NCBI RefSeq assembly: GCF_039852015.1 | Contig: NZ_CP156626.1 | Span: 62,001-126,000, forward strand | Source of the DNA: Robbsia sp. KACC 23696 | GTDB lineage: Bacteria > Pseudomonadota > Gammaproteobacteria > Burkholderiales > Burkholderiaceae | DNA: 64,000 bases | Direction: 5' to 3' | The notes under the pieces: model-generated | Seen by the model: the letters and a program-made list of their open reading frames with translations, nothing else | What the model was told of the DNA's origin: nothing | Databases searched by the model: none | In this document: positions 9,062 through 18,978 of the stretch, one piece after another | Layout: each line of letters starts with the position of its first letter | Position numbering within the stretch: the first letter of the stretch is position 1 | Translations under genes and position numbers: made by a program

Positions 9062-10099
9062 ATGCGCACCTTTACTTTCGATCGCCCCGTCGACGCAGCG
9101 GCGGCGATCCACGCGGCGGCCCAGTCGTCCACGGCACAGCAAGGCGCCAGCGTGCGCTTTCTCGCCGGCGGCACGACGCTCGTCGACCTGATGAAGCTCG
9201 ATGTCGAGCAACCGCAGCAATTGGTCGACCTGAACCGGCTCGGCCAATCCGATCCCGCCCTGACGGCAGTCACGCAGCGTGCCGACGGCGCACTGGTCGT
9301 CGGCGCGATGGTCCGCAATTCGGATCTTGCCAATCACCCCATCGTCCAGCGTAACTATCCGGTGCTGTCGCAGGCACTGCTCTCCGGCGCGTCGGCGCAG
9401 TTGCGCAATATGGCGAGCACCGGCGGCAATCTGCTGCAACGCACGCGCTGCATGTATTTTCGAGATACGGCAATGCCGTGCAATAAGCGCGTGCCCGGCA
9501 GCGGCTGCGCGGCGCGCACCGGGGCAAACCGGATGATGGCGATTCTTGGCACCAGCGCGCAATGCATCGCGAGCAACCCGTCCGATATGAATGTCGCGCT
9601 GGTGGCCCTGGGCGCGACTGTCGTCATCCGCGGTCCGCACCGGGAGCGCCAGGTACCGATCGACGAATTCCATCTGCTGCCCGGCGATACGCCGTCGCAG
9701 GAAACGGTGCTACAACCGGGCGAACTGGTGACGGCCGTCATTCTGCCGCCGCCGTTGACGGGCACCCGATCGATTTATCTGAAACTGCGCGACCGGGCAT
9801 CGTACGAATTCGCGCTGGCATCCACGGCCGCGATCGTGTCGATGGACGGCGAGCGGATTCGCTTCGCCCGGCTGGCCATGGGCGGCGTCGGCACGAAGCC
9901 GTGGCATGCAGTGGAAGCGGAGCGCGTGCTGAACAACGCGCAGGCGAACGACGCGACGTTTGCGGCGGCGGCCGATGCGGTGCTCGCGCATGCGCAACCG
10001 CAGTCGCAGAACGGCTTCAAGGTGGAAATGGCCCGGCGCTGTCTGATCCATGCGCTGAACATCGCCTGCGGACGCGTCGCCGGCGCGGCCAGCGTCTGA
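9062..10099 (+). CDS. paoB: Aldehyde oxidoreductase FAD-binding subunit with extra [4Fe-4S] site
   Basis: The FAD subunit (345 residues) of the same complex. GGAG lies seven bases before the ATG. FAD-binding signatures LAGGTTLVDLMKL and ASTGGNLLQRTRC are clear. Four cysteines (C130, C140, C149, C168) occur in the insert that in E. coli PaoB holds a [4Fe-4S] cluster, a feature separating this family from ordinary xanthine dehydrogenase FAD subunits. The C-terminal CO-dehydrogenase flavoprotein domain follows (~215-335). No signal peptide is visible, so export with Tat-bearing PaoA as a folded complex is expected. It ends 20 bases before paoC. Confidence 0.93.
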   Translation: MRTFTFDRPVDAAAAIHAAAQSSTAQQGASVRFLAGGTTLVDLMKLDVEQPQQLVDLNRLGQSDPALTAVTQRADGALVVGAMVRNSDLANHPIVQRNYPVLSQALLSGASAQLRNMASTGGNLLQRTRCMYFRDTAMPCNKRVPGSGCAARTGANRMMAILGTSAQCIASNPSDMNVALVALGATVVIRGPHRERQVPIDEFHLLPGDTPSQETVLQPGELVTAVILPPPLTGTRSIYLKLRDRASYEFALASTAAIVSMDGERIRFARLAMGGVGTKPWHAVEAERVLNNAQANDATFAAAADAVLAHAQPQSQNGFKVEMARRCLIHALNIACGRVAGAASV

Positions 10100-10119
10100 A
10101 CCCGAACGGAGCAAGCACT

Positions 10120-12390
10120 GTGAGAGATTCCTATCGCGACATGACCATGGCCGTCGGCAGCGCGATCACGCGCGTGGATGGCCCCTTGAAATGCAGTGGC
10201 CGGGCCCACTACACCTCGGATCGCCGGCTCGACGGCATGCTGATCGCCGTGCCCGTCTCCGCGACGATCGCCAAGGGCGAGTTGACCGCGCTTGATACGC
10301 GCGCGGCGGCGGCCATGCCCGGCGTGCGAGCGATTCTGACACACGAGAACATCGGCGGCTTCAACCGCGTCGACAAGAAAAGCGGCATCAAGATCGACGA
10401 GTCGCGCCCGCCGCTCGACGACACGACGATCCGCTACTACGGGCAATACATCGCATTGGTCGTGGCCGATACGTTCGAAGAAGCGAGCGCCGCCGTATCG
10501 GCCGTGCAGGCAACGTATCGCAGCGCCGGGCAGCCGAATGTCGCCACGCACATGACGCCCGACGAGAAACCGGAAGTCGGCAGCGAACGGGGCGATGCGG
10601 AAGGCGCCTTCCAAAGCGCCGACGTGAAGATCGACCACACCTATACGACGCCGATCGAAACGCATAATCCGATCGAGCTGCACGCCAGCGTTGCCGTCTT
10701 CGACGGTAGCCATTACACGCTGTACGAGTCGACGCAGGCGATCGTCAATCATCAGGGCGCGATGGCGCAGATCCTGGGCGTGCCGAAAGACCACGTCCGT
10801 ATCGTCACCGAATATCTCGGCGGCGGTTTCGGCGGCAAGCTCTGGCCGTGGACGCATACGGTGCTGGCGGCCGGAGCGGCGCGCCAATTGCGCCGTCCGA
10901 TCAAGCTCGTCGTCACGCGCAAGATGATGTTCGAAACGGTCGGCCATCGTCCCAATACGCAGCAACGCTTGCGACTGGGCGCAAACCGCGATGGCCGCCT
11001 GACCGCGCTGCTGCAGGACTTCGTCTGTCATGCGCCAGCGCTCGACAAGCGCGCCGAGAATTGCGGCGAAGCCACGCCCTATCTCTACTCCACCGCCAAT
11101 CTGCGCGTAACCGGCGGCACGAGCCGCCGCGACATCGCACCGGACACGTCGATGCGCGGCCCCGGCGCGGTGCCCGGCCTGTTTGCCGTCGAATCGGCGA
11201 TGGACGAATTGGCGCTGGCCTTGAACATGGACCCGGTCGCGCTGCGGCTGAAGAATGAACCGACCCAGGACGAAAGCCTCGGCGTCCCCTTCTCGTCGCG
11301 GCATCTGGTCGAATGCCTGCAGCGGGGGGCCGACAAGTTCGGCTGGGAGAAACGCGATCCGGCCATCGGGGCGATGCGCGCGCCGGCCACCCCGAATCCG
11401 ATCACCGGCGTCGCCGGCGATGAGATCCTGGGATGGGGCATGGCATCGGCGTCCTGGATGGCGAAGCGCGTGCCGGCGCAGGCGGCCGTGGCGTTCCGCG
11501 ACGACGGCACCTTGCGCGTCTCCAGCGGCACGCAGGATATCGGCACCGGCACCTATACGGTATTGGCACAGATGGCCGCCCAGCAGGCCGGCGTGTCGCT
11601 CTCGCAGGTCGTGGTCGCCATCGGCGATACGCAGTTGCCGTCGGGACCGATGTCGGGCGGATCGATGGCGACCGCCTCGCTGGTGCCGGCGGTGTCGCAA
11701 GCCGCGCGCGACGCGATCGGCAAGCTGCTGCAAGCGGCAACTCGAGCCGAAGGGACGCCGTTCGCCGGCAAGGCGGCCAGCGATCTCGGTTTCGGCGAAG
11801 GGCGCGTGCATCTGAACGGCCAACCGGCCGCGGCCGGCGTCCCGTTTGCACAAGTGCTGCGCGCGGCGCGCTTGGACGGCGTCCAAGGCGAAGGCAAGTC
11901 GGGCGCCAGCGGCAGCGATCCGAATGCCAAACAGATCTCGATCCACTCCTACGGCGCGCACTTCGTCGAGGTGGGTTGGCAACCGGAGATCGCGCGGCTG
12001 CGCGTGCGACGCGTGGTCACCGTGATCGACGGCGGCAAGGTGATCAATCCGAAGACCGGTGCAAACCAGATCGAAGGCGCGATCATGATGGGCGTGGGCA
12101 TGGCGATGTTCGAACGCACCGAATACGACGAACGGAGCGGCGCGCCGATCAACAGCAATCTGGCCGACTACATCGTCGCCAGCAATGCCGATACGCCCGA
12201 TATCGATGTGACCTTTCTCGACCATCCCGACACGGCCCTGAACGAACTCGGCGCGCGCGGTATCGGCGAAATCGGTCTGGCCGGCTTCGCGGCCGCGGTG
12301 ACCGCTGCCGTGCATCACGCCACCGGCGTGCGAGTGCGCGACCTGCCGGTGCATGTGGAGACCTTGCTGGGATCGACTGTGAAAGCGTGA
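10120..12390 (+). CDS. paoC: Aldehyde oxidoreductase molybdopterin-binding large subunit
   Basis: The molybdenum subunit, 756 residues, oxidises aldehydes (probably aromatic and other reactive ones, as in E. coli PaoABC). I chose GTG at 10120, with CGGAG eight bases upstream; the open frame extends far upstream inside paoB but that is not coding. Visible motifs are the N-terminal hammerhead domain (~17-125), the molybdopterin loop EYLGGGFGGKLW, TSMRGPGAVPG, GTQDIGTGTYT, and the C-terminal GARGIGEIGLAG with the catalytic Glu. No XdhC/PaoD-type maturation gene follows; the next gene is an unrelated glycosyltransferase, so the Mo-sulfuration chaperone must be elsewhere. Confidence 0.93.
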   Translation: MRDSYRDMTMAVGSAITRVDGPLKCSGRAHYTSDRRLDGMLIAVPVSATIAKGELTALDTRAAAAMPGVRAILTHENIGGFNRVDKKSGIKIDESRPPLDDTTIRYYGQYIALVVADTFEEASAAVSAVQATYRSAGQPNVATHMTPDEKPEVGSERGDAEGAFQSADVKIDHTYTTPIETHNPIELHASVAVFDGSHYTLYESTQAIVNHQGAMAQILGVPKDHVRIVTEYLGGGFGGKLWPWTHTVLAAGAARQLRRPIKLVVTRKMMFETVGHRPNTQQRLRLGANRDGRLTALLQDFVCHAPALDKRAENCGEATPYLYSTANLRVTGGTSRRDIAPDTSMRGPGAVPGLFAVESAMDELALALNMDPVALRLKNEPTQDESLGVPFSSRHLVECLQRGADKFGWEKRDPAIGAMRAPATPNPITGVAGDEILGWGMASASWMAKRVPAQAAVAFRDDGTLRVSSGTQDIGTGTYTVLAQMAAQQAGVSLSQVVVAIGDTQLPSGPMSGGSMATASLVPAVSQAARDAIGKLLQAATRAEGTPFAGKAASDLGFGEGRVHLNGQPAAAGVPFAQVLRAARLDGVQGEGKSGASGSDPNAKQISIHSYGAHFVEVGWQPEIARLRVRRVVTVIDGGKVINPKTGANQIEGAIMMGVGMAMFERTEYDERSGAPINSNLADYIVASNADTPDIDVTFLDHPDTALNELGARGIGEIGLAGFAAAVTAAVHHATGVRVRDLPVHVETLLGSTVKA

Positions 12391-12442
12391 TACCTTCGCT
12401 GCTGTCGTCGGCGCTTGCTCGAAGCCGCTTTCTTCCGTAGCG

Positions 12443-14209
12443 ATGTCATCCGTGTCCTCTTCTCCGTCTCGCCCCGTATCGCCCCTCAGCAACGCTGCCG
12501 ACGCGCCGCCGGCGGCGGTTGATACGGCGGCCGATGCTGCGGCGATCGCCGCCGCCATCCGGCGCGCCGAGATCGACGCACAGGCCGGCCGGCTGGACGA
12601 CGCGCAAGACGGTTTGATGGCCGTGCTCGCGCAGGCCCGGGAACACCTCGACGCGCTGGCCGGCCTCGCCTATCTGGCGATGCGGCGTGACGCCTACGCG
12701 GATGCGTCCGCCTGGTTCGATCGCGCGCTCGCGACCGAGGCGCGAGGTGTTGAACAATCGCCCGCCGCCGCCAGCACGCAGGCACGCATCGGCCTGCTGC
12801 GCGACGCGGCACTGACGCATCAACGCGCCGGCGATCTCGTGCGCAGTCGTACCTTACTCACGCAGCTGGCGGCGCTGCTGCCGTCCCCGGAAAACCTGCT
12901 GGCCTTGGCCATGGGCCATATCGCCCTGCAGGAATACGATGCCGCTCAGCCTTTGCTGGAACGCGCGATCCACGCGCAACCGATGGCCTGGGAGCTGCAC
13001 TACAACCTTGGCCGATTGCTGGGCATGCGTGGCCGATACGACGAAGAGATCGCGGCGTATCGGCACGCGCTGCGGATCGCGCCGAACGCGGTCCCCCCCG
13101 AGGTGAATCTGGGCGTCGCGCTGCGCGATCTGCATCGCTTCGACGAGGCGATGCAATCGTTCAAGCGCGCCGTGCAACGCGATGCCTCGAGTGCCGAAGC
13201 CCGCACCAACCGCGCGCAGACTAATCTGATGCGGGGCGAATTCGAGCACGGCTGGCGCGAATACGAATGGCGCTGGCGCGACGGCCCGCCGACGCGGCCG
13301 GCTTTCGCCGACGATCGCAATCAATGGGATGGCAAGTCCTCGCTCGCGGACAAGACGATACTGCTGTTCGCCGAGCAAGGCTTCGGCGACACGATGCAAT
13401 TCGCGCGGCTTGCACTGACGGTGGCCGCACGACAGCCAGGCCGCCTCGTCCTGCGCGTACAGGCGGCGCTGGTGACGTTGTTTGAGGCCTCGCCGGCGTT
13501 CATCGATGCCGGCATCGTCATCCTGTCCGACGCGGCCCCGCTGCCCGACTTCGATGTTCAAGCCGCGCTGATGAGCCTTCCGCATCTGCTGAACCTAAGG
13601 CTGCTGGCGATACCGACGCCGATCCCTTATCTGTTCGCGCCGGGCGCATCCACACACGATCATCATCCCACGCTTGCCGGACACGCGAACGATCACGCCG
13701 CGTCAGCGCATGCCGCCGCCACGGCGGCGCGAGCGCCCGCGCGACGACGCATCGGCCTGGTGTGGCGCGGCAACCCGCAACACGTCAACGATCACAATCG
13801 CTCGATCGCGCTGGCGCAATGGGAATCGCTGCTGCGCGAGACGCAGACGGACATCGAATGGCTGGCCTTGCACGATCGCGTGCCCGATACCGAAACCGTG
13901 CTGTTGCAGCAGTGGGATAGGGACGGATTGATCCGCGACAGCCGGCCGATGCTGAAGACGTTCGCCGATACGGCGCGCGAGGTGGCAACGCTGGATCTGG
14001 TCATCAGCGTCGATAGCGCGGTCGCGCATCTGGCCGGTGCGATGGGCAAGACGGCGTGGATCGTCTTGCCGTTCACGCCGGATTTCCGTTGGCTGCTCAC
14101 GCGCACCGATACGCCGTGGTATCCGTCCGCGCGGCTGTTCCGCCAGACGGTGCGCGGCGAATGGTCCGACGTGTTCGACGCGATAAAGATGGCGTTGGCG
14201 ACGGTATAA
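12443..14209 (+). CDS. TPR protein with GT9-like glycosyltransferase domain
   Basis: A 588-residue cytoplasmic protein with about five tetratricopeptide repeats (residues ~35-265; e.g. AWELHYNLGRLLGMRGRYDEEI, split over two helices) followed by a glycosyltransferase-like GT-B C-terminus. FAEQGFGDTMQFARL near residue 310 and the final VISVDSAVAHLAGAMGKTAW, then LPFTPDFRWLL, are typical of the TPR-fused family related to heptosyltransferases (GT9). Its substrate is not predictable; relatives modify flagellin or surface glycans. A His/Ala-rich insert (~410-430) interrupts the GT domain. No clear ribosome site precedes the ATG. It stands alone between paoABC and the convergent proC. Confidence 0.8.
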   Translation: MSSVSSSPSRPVSPLSNAADAPPAAVDTAADAAAIAAAIRRAEIDAQAGRLDDAQDGLMAVLAQAREHLDALAGLAYLAMRRDAYADASAWFDRALATEARGVEQSPAAASTQARIGLLRDAALTHQRAGDLVRSRTLLTQLAALLPSPENLLALAMGHIALQEYDAAQPLLERAIHAQPMAWELHYNLGRLLGMRGRYDEEIAAYRHALRIAPNAVPPEVNLGVALRDLHRFDEAMQSFKRAVQRDASSAEARTNRAQTNLMRGEFEHGWREYEWRWRDGPPTRPAFADDRNQWDGKSSLADKTILLFAEQGFGDTMQFARLALTVAARQPGRLVLRVQAALVTLFEASPAFIDAGIVILSDAAPLPDFDVQAALMSLPHLLNLRLLAIPTPIPYLFAPGASTHDHHPTLAGHANDHAASAHAAATAARAPARRRIGLVWRGNPQHVNDHNRSIALAQWESLLRETQTDIEWLALHDRVPDTETVLLQQWDRDGLIRDSRPMLKTFADTAREVATLDLVISVDSAVAHLAGAMGKTAWIVLPFTPDFRWLLTRTDTPWYPSARLFRQTVRGEWSDVFDAIKMALATV

Positions 14210-14257
14210 GGTCCGCTCCGCCAACACCGGATGCGTTGGCCCGCGAGAAGAGAGCGA

Positions 14258-15073
14258 TCAGCCGCCGCGCATCGCCACCGAGCGCGCATGCGCCGCGCCC
14301 ACGGCGGCCTTGACGGTCTCGAAACAATCACCGGCATCCAGCGCGGCGATCGCGGCGGCCGTCGTGCCGCCCTTCGACGTCACGTTCTTACGCAACTGTT
14401 CGAGTTCCAGCGGTGATTGGCTCGCCATCTCGGCGGCGCCGACGAACGTCGCGCGCACCATCTGATGAGCCGCCTCGGGCGGCAATCCCAGTTCGATCGC
14501 CTTCTGCTGCATCGCTTCCATGAAATAGAAGACATAGGCCGGGCCGCTGCCGGACAAGGCCGTGACCGTGTCCAGCGCATCTTCATTGTCGAACCAGACC
14601 ACCTGACCCGCCGCCTCGAGCACGGTTTGCGCCGCGTCGCGGCTGGCATCGGCGACGCCGGCCGGCAGATAGCCGCCCGTCATCCCCTTGCCGATCAACG
14701 ACGGCGTGTTCGGCATCACGCGCAGGATGTTGGCATAGCCGCCCAGCCATTTCTGCAGCGACGCCACCGTCACGCCCGCGGCGATGCTCAGCACGAGCGC
14801 ATGCTTCAGCAAGCCGGCCAATTCCGCGGCCAGCGCTTCCAGCATTTGCGGCTTGACCGCCAGCACCACGACATCGGCGGCACCGATCGCGTCGATGGCG
14901 GCCTGGTCCGTCACCGCCTTGCTGACCGGCGTGCCGAATGTGGCGGCGAGCTTCGCGCGCCCTTCGTCGTTACGACCGACGACATGGATGCTGTCCGCCG
15001 CATGACCCTGCTTGATCAAGCCGCCGATCATCGCGCTGGCCATATTGCCGCCGCCGATAAAAACGATGTTCAT
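14258..15073 (-). CDS. proC: Pyrroline-5-carboxylate reductase
   Basis: This 271-residue enzyme reduces 1-pyrroline-5-carboxylate to L-proline with NAD(P)H. The start MNIVFIGGGNMASAMIGGL carries the Rossmann GxGxxA/G loop; earlier in-frame codons overlap dadA and give no family sequence, and AGGAAG precedes this ATG. VLAVKPQML, RVMPNTPSLIGKGMTG and the C-terminal signature around ALSGSGPAYVFYFMEAM match the family. It is the last gene of a minus-strand run: binding protein, permease, ATPase, dadA, proC, 23 bases after dadA. A housekeeping role is possible, but the linkage suggests reduction of a cyclic imine formed by the upstream oxidase. Confidence 0.95.
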   Translation of the reverse strand: MNIVFIGGGNMASAMIGGLIKQGHAADSIHVVGRNDEGRAKLAATFGTPVSKAVTDQAAIDAIGAADVVVLAVKPQMLEALAAELAGLLKHALVLSIAAGVTVASLQKWLGGYANILRVMPNTPSLIGKGMTGGYLPAGVADASRDAAQTVLEAAGQVVWFDNEDALDTVTALSGSGPAYVFYFMEAMQQKAIELGLPPEAAHQMVRATFVGAAEMASQSPLELEQLRKNVTSKGGTTAAAIAALDAGDCFETVKAAVGAAHARSVAMRGG

Positions 15074-15096
15074 GCTGTCCTTCCTATTTCGAAAAG

Positions 15097-16515
15097 TCAT
15101 TGAAACCGGGTGATCGCGAACGGCCGCAGATCGATCGTCGGCGTCTCGCCCGTGATCAGCGCAGCCACCAGACGGCCGGTCGCCGGCGCGCAGGTCAGGC
15201 CGATATGGCCATGGCCGAACGCATAGATCAGGTTGGACACGCGGGGCGAACGGTCGATCACCGGCAGCGAGTCGGGCGTGCTGGGTCGGAAGCCGAGCCA
15301 ACGTCTCGGCGTCTCGGACGCCACCGCGTTAGCAGCGGACGTCGATGCGGCTGCGCGGGCATCGGCATGGCCCGACGCCATTCCGACCGATGCCGTCCCC
15401 GGTGGCGCACCGTCCCGATGGCTGTCTTGCCAGGTGTCGATTGTCGCGATGGCCGGCGCGAGCGCCGGATACATCCGCGCCAATTGCCGCGCGAGCAGAT
15501 CGGTACGGCGCCAATTTGCCGGCGCGCTCATCCCGGCCAGCTCGACCGTCCCCGCCGCGCGGACCCGGCCCGCCATCGGCGTGGCGAAGATCTTCGCTTC
15601 GGCCCAGAGCGTGGGAATCCGCGGACCGACCGCTGCGAGGCTATCCGGAAGTGCGAGGGTATGCGGAATCTCGATATGGTAGCCGCGCTCGGTGTCCAGC
15701 AGGACCTTGTCGCCGACGCCCCGGGCGAGCGCGCCAGACCAGGCACCCGCCGCCACGACGATCGCATCGGCATCGGTGGCGATCAGGCCGGTATCGGTCT
15801 GTACGCCGATCGCGCGTCCGTCGCGCGTGGCGATACCGGTCACATTGGCGCGCAGTATCGTGCCGCCATGCGCGCGCACATGATCGGCGATGTGTTTCGC
15901 GTAGGCAGCCGGATCGATCACGTGGCCGGTTTCGCCGATATAGCGGGCCCGCAGGAACGTATCGGCCAGATGCGGTTCGCGGGCGCGAAGCGCGTCCCGA
16001 TCGACATCCTCGACGACGATGCCTTCGGCGGCGCGTCGCTGCATCGATCCGCTGTCACCGTCATACGCGGCCTGCGTGCTGTAGGCGGTCAGATGGCCGA
16101 CCGAGCGTAGCAGATGTCCGGCACCCACCGCGTCGGCCAATGCCGTGCTCTCTCGCAGCGCGCTGCCGGCGAGCGTCCGCAACGTCTTGACCTGCGCGGC
16201 CACGCGCGTCGCATCGGACGCGGCCAGGAAGCGCATCAACCACGGGAGCATCGTCGGAAGATAGCGTGGGCGCAGCACCAGGGGACCGTCCGGATCCATC
16301 AGCCAGCCCGGCATTTTCTTCAGCACGCCCGGCATGGCGACGGGAATGATCGACGAGGGATTGATGCAACCGGCATTGCCATGGCTGGCGCCCGCGGCCA
16401 CGCCGTCGCGATCGATCAACGTGACGCGATAGCCTGCCTGCTGCAGGTGATAGGCGGCGCAAACGCCGACGATGCCAGCGCCGACGACGGCGATCGATTG
16501 ATCTCTCTGAGGCAT
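15097..16515 (-). CDS. FAD-dependent D-amino-acid dehydrogenase (DadA-like)
   Basis: A 472-residue flavoprotein of the DAO family that oxidises D-amino (or imino) acids to keto acids or cyclic imines. The start at 16515 places the dinucleotide motif VVGAGIVGVCAAYHL at residues ~8-22; the frame extends upstream into the ATPase 3' end without homology. HGNAGCINPSSIIPVAMPG, ERGYHIEIPH and the closing FGHGHIGLTCAPATGRLVA fit DadA. An unusual Ala/Ser-rich insert (~30 residues) interrupts the substrate domain just before RRWLGFRPSTPDSLP. Its place between an amino-acid importer and proC suggests use of imported D-amino acids, possibly proline-type; the exact substrate is open. Confidence 0.87.
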   Translation of the reverse strand: MPQRDQSIAVVGAGIVGVCAAYHLQQAGYRVTLIDRDGVAAGASHGNAGCINPSSIIPVAMPGVLKKMPGWLMDPDGPLVLRPRYLPTMLPWLMRFLAASDATRVAAQVKTLRTLAGSALRESTALADAVGAGHLLRSVGHLTAYSTQAAYDGDSGSMQRRAAEGIVVEDVDRDALRAREPHLADTFLRARYIGETGHVIDPAAYAKHIADHVRAHGGTILRANVTGIATRDGRAIGVQTDTGLIATDADAIVVAAGAWSGALARGVGDKVLLDTERGYHIEIPHTLALPDSLAAVGPRIPTLWAEAKIFATPMAGRVRAAGTVELAGMSAPANWRRTDLLARQLARMYPALAPAIATIDTWQDSHRDGAPPGTASVGMASGHADARAAASTSAANAVASETPRRWLGFRPSTPDSLPVIDRSPRVSNLIYAFGHGHIGLTCAPATGRLVAALITGETPTIDLRPFAITRFQ

Positions 16516-16597
16516 GATCCGCAAGCCGCGCGCACTGCCGCCGGCCGGCGTCTGCCGGGACAAATGCGCGAAGGAAAAAGTCAGTAAGCGCGCCGCC

Positions 16598-17443
16598 TCA
16601 ATGCCGCTGGAAACGCTCCAGGAACGAGACGATGCGTGGATTGTCCCGCGCGTCGAAGATCTCCTTCGGCGTGCCGGACGCGGCAATTCTACCCTGGTCC
16701 ATGAAGCAGACCCGATCCGAGATGTCCCGAGCGAACGACATTTCGTGCGTGACCAGGATCATCGTCATGCCGTCCCGGGCAAGATCGGCCATGACCTGCA
16801 GCACCTCGCCGACCAACTCCGGATCCAATGCCGACGTGGCTTCGTCGAACAGCATCGCGCGCGGCTGCATGGCCAGCGCACGCGCGATCGCCACCCGCTG
16901 ACGCTGGCCGCCGGACAGGCGATTCGGATATTGCTGCGCCTTTTCCGCCAGACCGACCTTGTTCAGCAGATCCATCGCCAGCGCGTTCGCCTCGGCGGTG
17001 CGCATCTTCTTGATCTGCGTCGGCGCTTCGGTGATGTTCTGCAGGACCGTCTTGTGCGGATACAGATTGAAGTGCTGGAACACCATGCCGAGGTCGCGCC
17101 GCAGCAGCGCGGCCGCCTTCTGATTGACGCGGCCCGGCCGCCCCACCGACGGGCGGAAGGTAAAGTCATGCTCGGCAACCGTCAGACGCCCTTCTTCCGG
17201 CACTTCGAGCAGGTTCAGGCAACGCAGCAGCGTGGACTTCCCCGATCCGCTCGGCCCGATCAGCGAGACGACCTGCCCGGTGGCGATATCCAGCGAGATA
17301 TCGCTGAGCACCTTGTGCGTGCCGAAAGACTTGCCGATATCGCGCGCGCGGATCATCGGCACCGGCAGGCCCGCGAGGGTCTGCGCGTGACCATCGGCAT
17401 CGGCGTCGACGCGGTGCGTCATGGACGTGCTCGTATTGCTCAT
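16598..17443 (-). CDS. Polar amino-acid ABC transporter ATP-binding protein
   Basis: A 281-residue ATPase of the GlnQ/HisP type. Walker [11 protein letters not shown]-loop [16 protein letters not shown], signature [12 protein letters not shown], Walker [14 protein letters not shown] and the H-loop VTHEM are all intact. It has a ~30-residue N-terminal extension and a short insert after the first strand ([15 protein letters not shown]). Its ATG overlaps the permease stop by four bases (ATGA), so translation is coupled. It energises the adjacent permease, and it is the only amino-acid-type ATPase in the window, so it may also serve the second binding-protein/permease pair at 28.9-30.6 kb. Confidence 0.94.
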   Translation of the reverse strand: MSNTSTSMTHRVDADADGHAQTLAGLPVPMIRARDIGKSFGTHKVLSDISLDIATGQVVSLIGPSGSGKSTLLRCLNLLEVPEEGRLTVAEHDFTFRPSVGRPGRVNQKAAALLRRDLGMVFQHFNLYPHKTVLQNITEAPTQIKKMRTAEANALAMDLLNKVGLAEKAQQYPNRLSGGQRQRVAIARALAMQPRAMLFDEATSALDPELVGEVLQVMADLARDGMTMILVTHEMSFARDISDRVCFMDQGRIAASGTPKEIFDARDNPRIVSFLERFQRH

Positions 17444-18105
17444 TTATGCGCTCCCAGACGGCGTTCGAGCCATTCGGCAAACGACGTCACCGGGAACAGC
17501 ACGACAAAATACAGCACCGCCACCGTGGTGTAGACCTCCAGCGGCCGATACGTCGTGGCCGTGACGACGCTGCCTTGATAGACCAGATCCGCCACGGCGA
17601 TCGTCGACACCAGCGAGGTGTTTTTTAACTGCATCACGGTCTGGTTGATGAACGACGGGATCATCAGGCGAACCGCCTGCGGCAGGACGATACGACGGAA
17701 GACCGTCGTGGACAGCATCCCCGTCGCCTTGCCGGCCTCCCACTGCCCCTTGTCGACGGCCGCGATGCCGCCCCGGAAGATCTCGGCATAGAAGGCGCCG
17801 GTGTAGAGCGACAGCGTCAGAAACGATGCCGTCGCCGGCGACATCGACGCGCCGATCAGCACGGGCAGCGCGTAGTACATCCAGATCAACTGCACCAGCA
17901 AAGGCGTGCAGCGAAAGATTTCGATATACAGACGGAAAGGCGCCGCCACCCACTTGTTGCCGAAGGCGCGCGCGCTGCCGGCGATCAGGCCCAGCACCAG
18001 ACCCACCGCCACGGTGACGACCGTGTACAGGACCGTCAGGCCCAACCCGCGCAGGAACAGCACCTTATACGCGAGGATCGTCGAAAAATCCCAGTGATAA
18101 CCCAT
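17440..18105 (-). CDS. Amino-acid ABC transporter permease (HisM/GltK family)
   Basis: A 221-residue inner-membrane permease with about five transmembrane helices and the conserved EAA loop [28 protein letters not shown], split here as [10 protein letters not shown] and [14 protein letters not shown]. The N-terminal [20 protein letters not shown] is typical of the His/Glu/Gln permease family. It lies 21 bases after the binding-protein gene and overlaps the ATPase start. A related permease at 29922-30593 shares the same motif layout, so the two systems are paralogous. Confidence 0.93.
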   Translation of the reverse strand: MGYHWDFSTILAYKVLFLRGLGLTVLYTVVTVAVGLVLGLIAGSARAFGNKWVAAPFRLYIEIFRCTPLLVQLIWMYYALPVLIGASMSPATASFLTLSLYTGAFYAEIFRGGIAAVDKGQWEAGKATGMLSTTVFRRIVLPQAVRLMIPSFINQTVMQLKNTSLVSTIAVADLVYQGSVVTATTYRPLEVYTTVAVLYFVVLFPVTSFAEWLERRLGAHK

Positions 18106-18126
18106 CGTTCGCCCAGTGTGATGCGA

Positions 18127-18978
18127 TCAGAAATGCACTTGCGGCGGGATGTCGGTCGGCTTGATGCCGGCCTGCCCGAGCGAGGCGAGCATCCATTCCC
18201 GCACCGAGCCCATTAGTCGGCTGTAATCGGCCCAGGTGCTCAGGAAGTCGCGCCAACGATGATCGGCCTCGATACGCACGCCCATATTGGCGGGCATCGT
18301 CAGCTCCGGCTTCGGAATCGACAGATCGCCCAGTTGCGGATTCTTCTTTAACGCGTCGATCGCCAGCACCGTCAGCACGACGACATAGTCGGCGCGGCCG
18401 CTCGCCAAGGCGAGGAAGGCTTCGGCGCGATGCGGGAAACCGGAGATCTGCGTTTTGGGCAGATAGCGACGTGCGATGGTTTCATGCGTCGTGCCGAGGT
18501 CCACCGCGATGCGGATATCGGGCTTGTTGATGTCTTCCCAATTTGCCACTTTCGGCACGCCCTTGCGACCGATGAGCGTGAAGGAGTGCACGATGATCGG
18601 CGTCGTGAAATCGATCGACATCGCGCGTGCCGGCGTCGGATTCAGCGCAAACGCCAAATCCACCTTGCCGGTCTGCAGATCGAGAATGGAGTTGGCATAG
18701 GTCGACTCGACCTCGACGACCTTCGCGCCGAAGTTCGACGCGATGTCTTTCGCCATGTCGATACAGGCGCCCGACCACTCGTTGGAGACAATGTCCTTGT
18801 GGAAGTACGGTTCCTCGCCGGCGAACGCGGCGATGCGCAAGGTCTTGCTCTGTTTCACGCGATCGAAGGTGTTTTGACCGGGCGCAGCCTGCGCACTGGC
18901 GCTCTTCGCCACACCGGCCACCGCCGCCACACCCACGCCTGCTACCAGCGAACGCTGCAGAATGTCCCGCCTGTTCAT
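18127..18978 (-). CDS. Amino-acid ABC transporter periplasmic binding protein
   Basis: A 283-residue SBP_bac_3-type binding protein. The start at 18978 has GAGAGG nine bases upstream and gives a Tat-like signal (NRRDILQRSLVAGV, cleavage near ASA-QA). Further in-frame sequence upstream is not family-like. The mature protein begins with the usual KTLRIAAFAGEEPYFHKD and includes GACIDMAKDIASNFGAKV, which marks amino-acid binding proteins. As first gene of the operon it sets substrate specificity for the importer that feeds DadA and ProC. The ligand cannot be read from sequence. Confidence 0.92.
   Translation of the reverse strand: MNRRDILQRSLVAGVGVAAVAGVAKSASAQAAPGQNTFDRVKQSKTLRIAAFAGEEPYFHKDIVSNEWSGACIDMAKDIASNFGAKVVEVESTYANSILDLQTGKVDLAFALNPTPARAMSIDFTTPIIVHSFTLIGRKGVPKVANWEDINKPDIRIAVDLGTTHETIARRYLPKTQISGFPHRAEAFLALASGRADYVVVLTVLAIDALKKNPQLGDLSIPKPELTMPANMGVRIEADHRWRDFLSTWADYSRLMGSVREWMLASLGQAGIKPTDIPPQVHF

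Noticed and set aside
9775-12558. 927-codon minus-strand open frame over paoC
   Set aside because: Composition typical of antisense frames in high-GC genes; paoB and paoC on the plus strand have complete cofactor motifs.
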